Source: Rhizoctonia solani
Lineage: Eukaryota > Basidiomycota > Agaricomycetes > Cantharellales > Ceratobasidiaceae
Assembly (NCBI RefSeq): GCF_016906535.1
Contig: NC_057385.1
Location: 2,914,001 to 2,978,000, forward strand
Length of the DNA: 64,000 bases
Direction of reading: 5' to 3'
A model generated the notes under the pieces. The model was not told the origin of the DNA and did no database searches. It was given only the letters and a program-made list of their open reading frames with translations. Positions 34,720-46,120 of the stretch are shown here, in pieces; position 1 is the stretch's first letter; every line of letters starts with the position of its first letter. The translations under genes were made by a program, and so were the position numbers.

Positions 34720-37700
34720 GGTTGGTAGTATCTGCGAATGCGCAACGCCCCCGAGGCCGGTACTGAGAGTGCCATCGTTGGGACGAGGAAACGAATGTGG
34801 GATACGCAGGACTCGCGGTCGAAGAGAGCAAGAGGTGGGGAAAGATACTAGAAGCAAAGGGACAAATAGAAATGCGAATCTAAGATAACATAGAGACGGG
34901 AACGTCTGAGCGCGCTGCGCGAACAACCGATGCAGGAGAGCAGGAGCCTGACCACGAGCTGACCCGTCACACAGGGACTTTCCGGTTCTTTAGGGGTTCA
35001 AGGGTTCACAATGATGATTTTCCAATTTATAGCGCTTCTCGCTTTCATTCAGCTTCCCAAATTCCGCTCCACGATGCGCGCAACTACGCGAATGATAGTA
35101 ACAATTTACCGATGCATGCGCATGCGCATATTTAGCGACTTATCTTCAAAACAGTTTATCAACTTGATTCTGAGCCCAAACTATATGCGTCATTTCTCGC
35201 GCGCCCTCCATTAAGTATACTTTAGTACTTTAGTTCGGACCACCTAACCACCCCACCGTCGTACATAACTTGCTAGGGCTGATTGAATTATTATTTCTTT
35301 TTTTCTTCAAAAAAAAGACTGCCCGTTATCTGCATACTATATCTCGCTGATCAAACCCGGCAACCTACCAGTCTTAGTTGATGTATTAACAACGTACTGT
35401 TCGCCCCACAATCGAACCGGGTGTCAAAACAGTGACGTCTCACGTGCTACATGCGGCTCAACCCACGAACGGTTAACCTCCCCCCGAGGTGCCTCCCCTA
35501 CCATGGTTGCGCTATTTTTTGACCAACGAGGATCCGAAAGTGTTACCTTATGCTCTTTCTGATGGCTATTACAGCACACTTCGTTATTTCTTGCCAACAG
35601 CTAGCCAAGGTTGAAGAGTGTATAATCTGATAAACTAGACTTTGCAATACACTATAACCAGAATTTGATCCGACAGAAATTAAATGAAATATTAAACGCG
35701 ATCGTAAATTGTGACCCACTGTATGCAGATGATTTTATCCTGAATAAAGATAACTAGTAGGTAGAAAGCAAGCGGATCTGCCGCAACCCTGAGATCGTTT
35801 AACCCCAATGAATTGACCAATTTTCGTCATTTCATCATAATTTTCATTAATCAACAATCCAACATAAACTTATCTCGTACTCGAAGTTCACAGATACAAT
35901 ACAAACGGTTGCACCGACCATATCTAGTTCACGACTCCAGATAACGGACACAATGGCGGCCAACAAACATTGGCCGTGTGGCACGCAGAACAACGTTTCA
36001 GATGCCAGAACAATCCGGTAGCTACCGTGGAAAGCCGTGCCTTATTCCCCTATAATGCTCTTCTCAGTCTTGATGCCCAGTCTCGGAGCTGAACAAGGTC
36101 CGAGCTAAGTAGACGTCTTCAACTCCGCTGAACAAGTTTGATTGACATCAGCATCATGTGCGCAGTATCAAAGCAACAGCTTTGTTCACCAATTACGACT
36201 GATCTGGAAATCCGAGCCGGAATAAGCGGTAAACGCCTCACGACTAGCATAGTAAGGGGCGGGGTACAAGGGGCATGATAACCAATAATTTCGGTTAGCG
36301 AGCCTTAAACTTGGCGTCCATCGCCGGCCAAACTCGCGAGCGCAAAGGCATGCGGAGGTAGCATGTGACACTGAGGAAACTAACAATGACCGAGATGGTA
36401 AACCAAGGGCTTAGGAATAGCCAGGTCGCGTGCTTAATAGCATCTGATCTGGGGGAACTAAACGGTGCTCGTAAGCGACGTGCGATTTACATCGGCCCGA
36501 GACGCACAAGGCAGATCACTACGAAGCCCTTAGTGCCCGATGAGAAGAACAAGTCTTGTGCCGATGCGGCCGTACCGCTTCCGTAGAAACAGAGGTGATC
36601 ACGAAGCTCAGACAAATCACCAAAATTTCGCTCCCACTCTCACCCTTCTACTTTCTTGATTGTTGCTCAGAACACCACCGTTCGTACATCTTCTCTGTGG
36701 AAACATTCTACTCGACGACAAACGTGACAAAAGCGAGTGGTGAGCCTTCGTGTACTGAAGCATCCTTTCTCAAATCTACATGCTGAAACAGGAGACATTC
36801 ATCTATATATGCGTATGTATGGTCACCAGGTTCGATGAATCGAAGGTGAGTGGGCGTCGCGAATGAAAAAATAGATCAGATCGAAGAAAGCCACGGTGTT
36901 CGATCGGGGCTCCGACCAATCTCGCACTAGAGCTTCGGACCCGTCGGGTGTTTGTTTCGCCAGCTGACATCGAGGTTCTAAAGTCAGGTGATCGCGAAGT
37001 GTAAACACGCCCAAAAGGGCACTTGGCCGTTGGTCACCTTGGGTTCGACGGCCATTTATAGTAAGTTGTAATAATTGAACATTATGCCATTTTCTCATTA
37101 TACGTGGTGCACCGTCAATGCCGCTTAGTTTACGTAAATAAATCAAACTCCACGCCCATTACAGTTTACTGCAGAATACTCTCTTGGCAGATTGGGAATG
37201 CCCGCCGCGACTCAGAGAGAGTTTGTCTACGAGCAATTCAAATGATCCAGTTGATATCGTATGTTCTACCCCAGCTGATACATGGATTACAGCATATTGA
37301 CCTACTTCATTAGATATTCATTGAAAGCGACGATGACGCTGTAGACAAATCTGAGTCTGATTTCAGGGTGAAGGCGCTCCGTCCCCATCTTTCCCTGGGA
37401 CATTGGGCAATCTTAAAAGCCACCAGTCCAAGGTGTCACCACGCAGGGTCGGCGCGTCTCAACCTATTCAAAGCTCAAGGAAATTGGTAATAATAATTCC
37501 AAGAGGTCCCGCATCAGTCCTAACCTGCCTTTCAGCGTCCACGGAATGATATTGGGTATACGCTGTATCGCTCCAGCTCGATGGCCCAATCGAGCTCTTC
37601 GGTGAACACCCGAAACACCATGAAGATGTCAGGTAAATATGATTTATCCAAGATGTCAGTCAAGCGGTATGTACGCTTCCCTTTGAAGTGCTTGCTTTCG

Positions 37701-38270
37701 TTGTTAATTAATGCCCAAGGAAATACGAAGAACCAGAGATTGGGCCCCGGATGCGAAAAAAGCTGTCCTTCTCAGGTTGTGAGGTCAGTAATCTTATGTG
37801 GGCGATTTAAGCATACTGAATCTGACCTTGGAAGTCTGAGCCTACTACTTCAAGCGAGCCCATTGTTTCAAGCGAGCCCGAACCAGGTCGAACCAGCGAC
37901 GGGAAGATAGACTATCGATACTACATCATGAAATATCTCAATCAAAGAGACTGAACACTGGTGAAAGGTGCCAAGTTCATTTGACACGTTTAGGTATATA
38001 TTGTACTGACCCTCCACAAGCAGCTTGCTCTTCCTATGTTACTAGCATATTTACTTTTTGTAGACCATTTTTAAGATATGCTATTCGCGCACTAGAAAAG
38101 CAGGCGTATGTTGCCCTCCTCTAGTACACGGTTATAATTATCATTTCGTACTCTGATTTAATGCATATGTATACGTTGATTCCCAGAATAGCAGGTTGAT
38201 CCCCATGAGTTTCAAAATCAAGCTACCCTAGCCGCTCGGCGCTTTACCAGACTTTTATTTATCTCTTACT
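34720..38270. other. 3.5-kb gene-poor stretch
   Basis: The longest stretch without a recognisable gene. Short frames only from 35011 to 37146, with no transposase, reverse transcriptase or terminal-repeat signature. 37170-37910 (+) has low-complexity, charged, possibly spliced coding-like segments listed separately. 35398-35470 has a weak tRNA-like fold that fails pairing rules. Confidence 0.5.
37170..37910 (+). other. possible unrecognised spliced gene
   Basis: Successive plus-strand segments look mildly coding: FIESDDDAVDKSESDF (about 37317-37364), APSPSFPGTLGNLKSHQSKV after a CAG at 37370, LVIIIPRGPASVLTC, MAQSSSSVNTRNTMKMSG (37581), KYEEPEIGPRMRKKLSFSG (about 37722-37778), then a Ser/Glu/Pro tail (SEPIVSSEPEPG). 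Candidate donors and acceptors of the local type occur between them. I do not recognise any domain. It could be a disordered regulatory protein or noise. Confidence 0.25.
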
Positions 38271-41231
38271 TTGCGGAGGAACTACCCAATGCTTCGAGCA
38301 AACAGGTCTCTCAGAAGACCAAAGTTTAGTATAAATGAACATGTATACTACAACAGCCGATCATTCAAGAGCTCGTCAATACGAAGGACAATCAACATGG
38401 AGGAATTTGACTGTTCGAGAATACGGCAAGTGGTATCGTACAAGAGAGTGTCTTTCCACGGCCTAACGACACACAACAGAAACTTTGGAATAATAGCTCA
38501 CATCGACCATGGGAAAAGTACTCTTGCTGATCGTCTTCTCGAGCTTACAGGTACAATTTCCAAGTCGGGGGTAGTGAACAAGCAGGTACTGGATAAACTC
38601 AAGGTCGAGCGTGAGCGTGGGATCACTGGCAAGTTCCTCGGCCCATGCTGCTTTAAGCTACGTATTAACTCCATCGGGGCCGCTCAGTAAAGGCCCAGAC
38701 AGCTAGGTACGGATCGACCGCAGCTCGTACAGCGATTTACTCACGATGAAGATAGTATGTTATACACTCACAACGGTAAACAATACCTACTCAATCTGAT
38801 CGACACTCCGGTACGTTAATGTCAACTGGCCATCGGGTACTTTCCTGATACATTTTACTTCTATAGGGTCGTGAGTACCTACGCCCTGGAAGTAGTGCTA
38901 TCTTCTTCATGATGCGCTTCTCCAGATGTCGACTTTTCGTGGGAGGTATCCCGCTCGATGGCTGCGTGTCAGGGCGCATTACTTCTGGTGGATGCTACTC
39001 GTAAGGGAGAACACTGGTATATGCAATCCAGAACGATCACGCGTAGGTTCCTTCAGAGGGCATACAAGCCCAATCGATATCCGTATACCACGTTGCGAGA
39101 GACAGGGGTGTACACATCATTCCAGTCCTAAACAAGGCTGGTATACTTTCTCGTGTATGATTTAAACAGACCTATTAATCATAGTATTAAAAGCAGATCG
39201 ACTTGCCAGCTTCATCTCCTGAGCGAATAGCTGCTCAGATGCAGCACACATTCAATATATCTCCTTCAGATATTCTCCAAGTGTCAGCAAAACCGGCCAG
39301 GGGGTTCCAGAACTTTTACAAGCGATTGTGGACCGTGTGCCTTCTCCGGCAGTTGGACAGGATCCTGTGAGTGGCCAAATGACTCAGAGCTGCGTTATTT
39401 AATTAAGACAGGATAGAGCGCAGTTAGCCGGACAACCATGCGAGCTCTGTTATTCGATTCCCAGTACGACAGGTACCGAGGCGTGGTCAGCCTCGTGAGC
39501 TTGCAGTCAGGACAGCTTCGCAAAGGCAGTGCTCATCGTTCTCAAACTTTATACGTTTGATTAACAAAGAGATGTTGCCTCAGGAGACAAAATTGCTTCA
39601 TGTCATACTCGCAAGAGGTATGATGTGGTTGACATCGGAATTATGCACCCAGAGGAAGAGTCTACGGGAATACTACAAGCAGGTATGTCTTTAGATAGCG
39701 TGAGATTTGCTCGTTAGTCTTATCTAGTATACCACCAGGACAGGTCGGATACATCAGTAAGTAATTGATGGGTTTATCCCAAAGTTGGTCCTGAAATGAC
39801 ACTTTATTTTCCTTGACGAATAAGCGTGTAACATGAAAGACTCGAATGAAGGTGAGCAAAGTCGATCGATGGACTCGCATTGGTGCATCAATTTGACCGT
39901 CAAACAGCACACATAGGGGACACACTACACCACGCAGGCGAACAAGTTGACCCCCTGCCAGGTTTCAGGCCTGCCAAAGCTATGGTTCGAGCCCCCCTAA
40001 AACATTAGTAAATTGGAACGTAAGCTCATTCCTTGCGTGTGCCAGGTCTTTGCGGGGGTATATCCGGTCGACAGCAACGAGTTTCCCAAGCTTGAGGAAA
40101 GTGTCAAACGAGTGAGCTTCTTTTCATGAGTTGTCCCCCTTGCTTCTGTACGCTCATCATGGAACGGCGTGTCTAGCTGCTGTTGACAGATAGAAGTGTT
40201 ACGGCCAATCGCGAGTCGTCCGCATCGCTCGGTCAGGGGATCAGGTTGGGCGCCCTCGGGTCTTTGCATATGGATGTGATTCGACAACGTTTAGAAGACG
40301 AGTACGGAGCTCAATCATCGTTACCGCTCCGACAGTACCATACCGGTATCTTTCTCAAGTGTAGCATGTAAACACCCAAAGCTCCTCAAACTGACTATAT
40401 GCACATTCAGACTGGTCCTCCGCAACGGCAACGAAAAAAAGTGTCCAACCCGGTCGATTTCCCAGATCCAGGAGAAGTAGGAACGAGCAGCGGAAGCACC
40501 GTGCGCGAGATCGAACCCATAGTGCACGCGACCATTATCGTTCCCGAGGACTACATCGGAAATATGCTCGATCTCTGTTCGGCCCACCGCGCGACAGATC
40601 TTACCCACGCGTACCTCTCCGATGCGGACTCACGCATCGTCATTCGTGCGACGCTGCCGCTCTCCGAAATCGTCACTGATTTTCACGATCGGGTCAAGCA
40701 CCGTTCGTCGGGGTTTGCGTCGTTTGATTATGAGGCTGCGGGGTATGCTCGTGCGGACGTGGTCAAGGTCGGGTTTGCGTTGAATGGGAAACCGGTGGAC
40801 GCGCTTGCGTTGATTGTGGACAATGACAAGGCTACGCGCTTAGGGAGAGCGTGGGTTAAAAAGTTGAGTAAGTGTGGGCCACTTTTCAATAGATTTGTTG
40901 ATCATAGTTGACGAGGCTGTGGGTGCAGAGGAGGTCGTACCCAAGCAGTTGTTCGAGATTGCGATCCAGGCCACCATTGGCTCCAAGGTTATTGCCAGAG
41001 AAACCCTCTCTGCGCAGCGAAAGGACGTAACCGCTGGATTGTACGGAGGTCACTATGAGCGCAAGGTATTTTACTCCCCCCATTACGCGTTTACCACAGT
41101 ATAACCCCCCGAAACCATAGATGAAAGTCCTAAACAAACAAAAAGAAGGCAAGAAAAAGATGAAAAAGATTGGCAACGTCGAGCTCCCGCAAGAGGCATT
41201 TTACGACGTATTGAGCTCCAAGATTGAGTGA
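38271..41231 (+). CDS. GUF1: mitochondrial elongation factor 4 homologue (LepA/GUF1)
   Basis: Translational GTPase of the mitochondrial matrix that promotes fidelity or back-translocation. Basic N-terminus [18 protein letters not shown] fits a targeting peptide; a second Met at 38289 is an alternative start. G1 [19 protein letters not shown] (about 38500), switch [15 protein letters not shown] across a GC-AG intron (38629-38687), G3 DTPGHVDFSWEV over three exons including a 4-nt microexon (38867-38870), DATQGIQAQS, G4 NKID (split by an intron ending about 39195), [13 protein letters not shown], domain [21 protein letters not shown], domain [22 protein letters not shown] and [20 protein letters not shown]. 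Then EF-G-like [20 protein letters not shown] and LepA-specific C-terminal [11 protein letters not shown] with [20 protein letters not shown], stop TGA 41229-41231. All family blocks are present. Confidence 0.94.
38629..38687 (+). other. GC-AG intron in GUF1 switch I
   Basis: Exon ends ...GGGATCACTG; donor GCAAGT; acceptor CGCTCAG at 38687; next exon TAAAGGCCCAGACAGC. Joined codons give RGITVKAQTA, the invariant LepA sequence. No GT donor nearby restores it. Confidence 0.88.
38867..38870 (+). other. GUF1: 4-nt microexon in GUF1 (DTPGH motif)
   Basis: Upstream exon ends GACACTCCG (Asp-Thr-Pro) at 38810. Intron 38811-38866 (GTACGT...CTATAG), exon GGTC, intron 38871-38925 (GTGAGT...CTCCAG), next exon ATGTCGACTTTTCG. 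Only inclusion of GGTC gives Asp-Thr-Pro-Gly-His-Val-Asp-Phe. Both introns are 55-56 nt, the local norm. Confidence 0.88.
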
Positions 41232-41405
41232 TCCTAACACGCCCGTTATGATGTATGATGCCGAGATTGGAGCTCAAGGAGTTTTCGCTACGGATGGTCC
41301 GAAGCTGACAGGTGGATGCCGCCGGTAAGCGGACAGGGTGTTCATGGATCGACAGCCGCATGTCAGTTGACTACAGTTAATATTCTATAAATGGATATAC
41401 ATTGT

Positions 41406-42880
41406 TTATTCAAGATTTTCGTCTTCGTACATTTCTTTTACCAGTCTGTCCAGATTGGGTCAGTATTGGATGGGTGAGAGAAGTATGTGCATGTACTCAC
41501 TTGTAAACGTAAGAGGGCGGGTGGTCGCCACTACAAACCAGTTAGCATATAGCCAACATAATAACCCAAGAGAACTTACTAATTCGTCACAATCACATCT
41601 AAAAATTCCGGTTTCACATAGTCGTACTTGGGATTAATAACCTCGACACTACCAACCAACTCTCCTTCGTCGTAGCCCATGACCAAGCCTGGATCACCAT
41701 AGTCGGCCGCACCAGCACCTTCAACGCTCCAGCTCCAAAGCGGGGCAAACTTGTATTGCGCCGCGCATACGATACACTCGTTGCGTGTGCGCGGGCAGCG
41801 ACGGCTGCAGCCAAAGCGCCCGACTGGCTGACCAGCCCGCCGTCTGCGAGAATCGCGTGAGCACCAAGGATGAGTTTGGTCACGCGGGACATCATGGCAA
41901 AGATAGCGCTGTCGGGGACTAGGAATGTGGATATGCCGTGCCGAGAGAGTGAGTCGGCGAGTTGTTGGCCCGTGTATCTGTACCAAGGGTTAGATTGTAG
42001 TGTGGAAAGGACGGGGAAAGGGGATGTACGAAGGTGCTGTCTCGGCTACGATTACTGTGAATTTCTTGTCATGGGCTGCGGCTTTGAGGAACTCCTCGAC
42101 TGTTCTCGAGTATCCGATTGTGAGTACGATTTCACTACATCTCACGTTAGTGTTGGTGGGATAGCATGCCCACAAGTGACTCACTCTGCATGAATATGGT
42201 TCTTGGCGTTCTTTGCAATACCCTCAAATACACTCTCCATCTCGTCGACGATTTCCTTGACCGCATCAATGAGTGCAGGCTTGGTGGCCATGCTCCGTCG
42301 ATCGACTTCGCCTATACTCGCCTCGACTTCGCGGGTTGGACGTGTGGTCACCTTTGGTCGACCCAGAAGAACAAAGTTGGCTAGGGAGAGTGCAGAGCCG
42401 TCTGGAGTGCTCATGGTATTCGCCCGAGTCATTGCGGCAGGTCTTGGAGGGACGGGTCTGCTCCTCCAGTGTTGGCGAGGTACTCTTCGCGGACTTGGTG
42501 TATCACCCGACGAACCATGTTTCCTACTGCGATCTCTGCCCGTGGCGGTCGTTAATTCCCTCTCCGAACTATTGCTATTGTTAGAGAGTCGGATTGGATT
42601 ATAGACTTACCCTTGGGCTGAGCAGCGACGAGTCTGGTGCCAACGCTCCTGATCATGTCCAAGAGCTGGTCGATGGAGGAGAAGCGTGCAGTCGAGACGA
42701 CTTGGCGGAGGAGCAAGACAGTCTCTACTGCCGTATCATGAGCGCCAGTGATCTGTCTGGGTGAAACGATCTGTCACAAGTCGGGTAGGAGAATAGGAAG
42801 AGAATATACCTACGTCGAAGTCTTGCCACGAGAGACTCGACATTGCGGAGTGTGCCCTTGTCCCTGATGAGCTCGGCCAT
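41406..42880 (-). CDS. GCD7: translation initiation factor eIF2B subunit beta
   Basis: Regulatory subunit of the cytosolic guanine-nucleotide exchange factor for eIF2, target of eIF2-alpha phosphorylation. Start MAELIRDKGTLRNVESLVAR (42880). Then QVVSTARFSSIDQLLDMIRS (about 42640-42710), IAVGNMVRRVIHQVREEYLA (about 42470-42530), NFVLLGRPKVTTRPTREVEA, SMATKPALIDAVKEIVDEME, EIVLTIGYSRTVEEFLKAAA (about 42075-42140), VIVAETAPSYTGQQLADSLS, STFLVPDSAIFAMMSRVTKL, GAHAILADGGLVSQSGALAA, VCAAQYKFAPLW and a C-terminal YDYVKPEFLDVIVTN plus HPPSYVYKLVKEMYEDENLE, stop 41406. The C-terminus (NI..-like APSYIYRLM pattern) is that of beta, not alpha or delta. A frame break near 41775 splits the Rossmann domain; one missing base explains it. 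Convergent with GUF1, 174 bp apart. Confidence 0.92.
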
Positions 42881-43091
42881 TGAGATTGGGTGGTTGGAGA
42901 AATCCAGGTATAGTAATTTATTTGGAGAGAAACGAGTCAGAGGGTGATGTAAGTAACGTAACGGTGGGTCTCCCGAGATGTTCCTTCACGGACCGGGCGC
43001 TTGAGATGGACCCGACCATTTCCACCTCGGTCGCTGGTATATCAAGTAGGGAGATACCCGGCAGTGGGCTTGCTCTTGTATTTCCCCTAAG
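42881..43091. promoter_or_regulatory. divergent promoter region, eIF2B-beta / mS38
   Basis: 211 bp between head-to-head start codons of two translation genes. Position is the only evidence for the promoter call. Confidence 0.5.
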
Positions 43092-43733
43092 ATGTTGTCA
43101 AGACTGGTGGCAGCACCCCGGCTGCGAGTGACCGGTGTCCGGACTTATTCGGGCTTTTTCTCATCGTCCAAACCACCGGGCGGGCTGGTCAAGCCTGGGC
43201 AGCAACAGACGACGAGCGTGGTGAAGCGCACGAATTCACCGACAGAGATGACTCAGCAACCACCGAGTCCTGCAGCAGAGCCACCGTCTCTCCCGTCCCC
43301 TACCCGATCCCCACGATGCACCCCTCGCCTGTGCTCGCGACCATGCATCTTCACTCGTTCTTTGCCCTCGATCGGCCCATGCTCTTGCTCTCTCAGTCCA
43401 CCTCCAGGCTCTTCACCACTGATCCACCCAAACGCCAGACAGAGGACTCGTCCGAGACTGACTCGGATGCCGATGCTGCAAGGAGCCTATCACATGCCCT
43501 CGTCATGAGCCGAGTCCAGGGCGCGGCCGTCTGGGCAGATACCCTCGCCCGTCTCGGTGTCCCTGCTGATCCCACAGAGCAGATCCAGGATGTGGTCTCT
43601 ATGGACAGCGTCAAGCGCAAGAGGAGAAAAAAGATCACAAAGCACAAGTGAGTCACTCCGCCCCCTCTGTATAATTCTTACGCTGACAATGTGCTACAGA
43701 TACAAGAAGAGGAGAAAGGTCTGGCGTGATTAA
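43092..43733 (+). CDS. mitochondrial small-subunit ribosomal protein mS38 (Cox24/AURKAIP1)
   Basis: Mitoribosome small-subunit protein. N-terminus MLSRLVAAPRLRVTGVRTYS is a typical targeting peptide. A Pro/Ser-rich linker is followed by MHPSPVLATMHLHSFFALDR, a low-complexity acidic stretch (ETDSDADAA), and the diagnostic C-terminal block MDSVKRKRRKKITKHKYKK followed by RRKVWRD, split by an intron at about 43648-43699. The KKRRKKMxKHKxKKRRK type of ending is specific to mS38. The frame changes near 43290, just before MHPSP, without splice signals. Stop TAA 43731-43733. Confidence 0.9.
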
Positions 43734-44696
43734 GTCGCTTCCTTGTGCTCGTGACTGACCAACCCGTCTCTAGTTGCAACGCTCTGAACGAAGGAGGCTG
43801 GGCAAATAACTATTGTAATTTAGCACCACTAGATTTATTCTGGTTGTACATTTCTTATGATGTGGTTTCTCTCATGTCTGTATGCTGTGTCCCTCTCATG
43901 CATCTTATCGATTTTTTTTCAATCATCTCTACACTCGCCCCTCAGTCAGCTTGTATATCTTGTGCCATGAAAATACCACATCCAATCCGCATCATCCACA
44001 CACCCACACGCACGAGGGACAACCGTCCTGAGAAACTCTTGCTTCTATTCCTATGGTTCGATGGCGTCCTGTCGCGGGGTCAACTACCACGTTGATGGTG
44101 TTCAGACAAACAGCTGTGAACGGACAGAGGTCCCAACTCCCCCTTGTGTTGATGTGCCGCACCATGCCCAGATAAGATCCAGAGAATGGTCATTTGGAAA
44201 ATACTCTGCCCGGGTGCCGGCGGCCTATTAATACAAATTACCCAACACAAATAATCCGAAATGAATCCAAAACTTTTTACTCTCAAATAAATTTTCTTGC
44301 GTAATATACACCCTCGTCTTGAGGTAGATCGACCGTGGCGCCGGCACCCCGAAATCACAAGCGCCTGAAAGGGCGGATTCAATTCTTGCCATTGGGATTT
44401 ATGTACTTTGTCGTTATGACGCACACAGCCTCGCTATGGTCTTACGATTTATATTTGAATCCTTGTCCCGACCGACACTCGCTACGCAAATTTAACTGAC
44501 AAGTCTAGAAAAGCCAACGAGTGACGCACTGAACAAGTGGTCATTCGAGCTCTCACCGCTCTACTCGCACGACCACACACACGGCCCAACCGATTAACCT
44601 AGTCTAATTTACCCGCTGTAATCTCTGCCAGCCACGGCGACTCGAACCCAAGCCCGCGTTTCCCTCTCTCCGCCGCCGACCCGTTCTCTTCGCCTG
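43734..44696. other. intergenic
   Basis: No recognisable gene. Frames at 43745-44095 (+) and 44080-44424 (-) lack motifs. The last 60 bases before 44697 include an in-frame-looking Ser/Pro segment (SPRFPLSAADPFSSPDD) in another frame. It could be true N-terminal coding sequence of the next gene if a base is missing near 44725. Confidence 0.4.
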
Positions 44697-45766
44697 ATGA
44701 CGAACAAGAACCATCCGACGTCGGTGCTTGATATCCATACCCCTACTGCGTCATTTAGCATTGCCCATTCGTGTGAGTTTCTCAGGGGGTTCTCCCCCCT
44801 ATCCTGACATGGACTCACGCATCCTTCAGTGCAAGAAGATAGTCTACAGTTGTTGTTTGATAGGCTAGGGGCCAAGGCTAATGGTCTACATGTAGGGCCC
44901 GGAATGGTAAAGTACGGATGGCAGGATGGGCCTGTCTTTAACCTCGACGACGGTGCGTTTCGTCAGGATTCCTGATGATTGAGGAGATTGATATTCTTAT
45001 CCCCCTGATACAGACGCAGACTATTCGATCCTCCTCTGGAAAGCATCCTCCGCAAGCACAGACTCGACCACACTCCACGTTCCCACATTACACCTCCATG
45101 ACCCGGCCACCTCTTTCCCTCCTGCCGGAGCATACCGCAACCCCGCATTCTATGCCTTCAAACACCTCGACTTGCCGGAAAGCACGATTGCGGGGAAGAA
45201 GAGTAAAAAGGGGAGCAGCAACAAGGCCAAGAGCGTGCGAAGCCAAATGAGCGGCTCGAGCGACGGATTGATCAAGCACAAACGTGACTTTTTGAACTTT
45301 CATGCTGAGAATGGGGTTAGGACTGTGCATGGAAAGATTGGTCCTGTTGATAATGGTGCGTCTTGGCGCGCGCGTGTATTTGCGGGGTTAATGGGGCGTT
45401 TTGATAATAACTCTGGCTTTGCACAGTTCGGATGTTGTTGAAAAAGGGGTACAGACACGTCTATGTATCTCGCGCATTTGCTAAACGACATGGTTCATTC
45501 CTCGCGATGCCGTGCCTGGCTTGTACGGCTTCAACGGGCTCGTGCATATCGGTAAATGGCCCATCACACTCGGTCGCACAACGACGCAGCACGACGTGTA
45601 CTTGAGCGAAGAAACGCACTTTGATGTAGTCCTCGGACGAGCATTCATGGAACGCCGGGCGATTATTACGGATTTGGTCGACTTGACCAAGGTCGTCTGC
45701 GGCGATACTGGTGAAACGGTCGATTGCGATGTGGTGGTATTCGAGATGGGACCGGGGATATCGTGA
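44697..45766 (+). CDS. fungal orphan with retropepsin-like C-terminal fold
   Basis: Unrecognised by name. Four exons in clean frame: MTNKNHPTSVLDIHTP (44697), QEDSLQLLFDRLGAKANG (about 44835), YSILLWKASSASTDSTTLHV (about 45018) through a basic linker (KKSKKGSSNKAKSVRS), and LNFHAENGVRTVHGKIGPVD (about 45292). The last exon starts VRMLLKKGYRHVYVSRAFAK (about 45430) and continues GLYGFNGLVHIGKWPITLGR, HDVYLSEETHFDVVLGRAFM. That order (hydrophobic strand, S-x-x-FAKRHG, glycine-rich strands, then D-V-V-L-G-R-x-F) resembles retropepsin-like domains, where the last piece is the ILG motif. But no D-[ST]-G catalytic triad precedes the S-x-x-F element. Probably a non-catalytic fold; function unknown. 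Introns at about 44775-44827, 44954-45015 and 45358-45427. Stop TGA 45764-45766. Confidence 0.72.
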
Positions 45767-46120
45767 CTGTTACTTGACTTGACCAAACTGAAACCTCGCG
45801 ATCGTGTACACCAGATCCCCTACCCCCCCCTCCATTATATATGTCGATCCTACTGGGCAGTATATTTTTGTTAATACATTTTTTTTGTTCCTGGTTCTCT
45901 TTTACAGTCGCACTCGGTCCACAGGCCGAAACACCCATTGATCTGCGCTGGTCCAATCAGATGACTAAGCTCAGATTTGGAGAGATCGCTATTCTGCCAA
46001 TTTGCAACATAATTTGGTGGTCTTGGTTCTGACTCGCATTGTCCCTCTGCGTGGGGATATAAGCTCCAAGTTCCACCTCATCAAGCCTGCATCTGCACCA
46101 CCACTACACCTAGATCTAAC
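45767..46120. other. intergenic, TRP5 promoter
   Basis: 354 bp upstream of tryptophan synthase. No Gcn4-like TGACTCA is evident, though a TGACTCGCA variant-looking string occurs at about 46028. Weak evidence only. Confidence 0.35.

Noticed and set aside
35398..35470. A 73-nt minus-strand tRNA-like segment with GGTTCGATT and partly pairing ends (GTTCGT/GCGAAC).
   Set aside because: The T-stem has a mismatch, position 8 is not T, and no five-pair anticodon stem with a 7-nt loop can be formed.
36823..37146. 107-codon minus frame with a protein-like look.
   Set aside because: No motif, no splice continuation upstream, and no neighbouring support.
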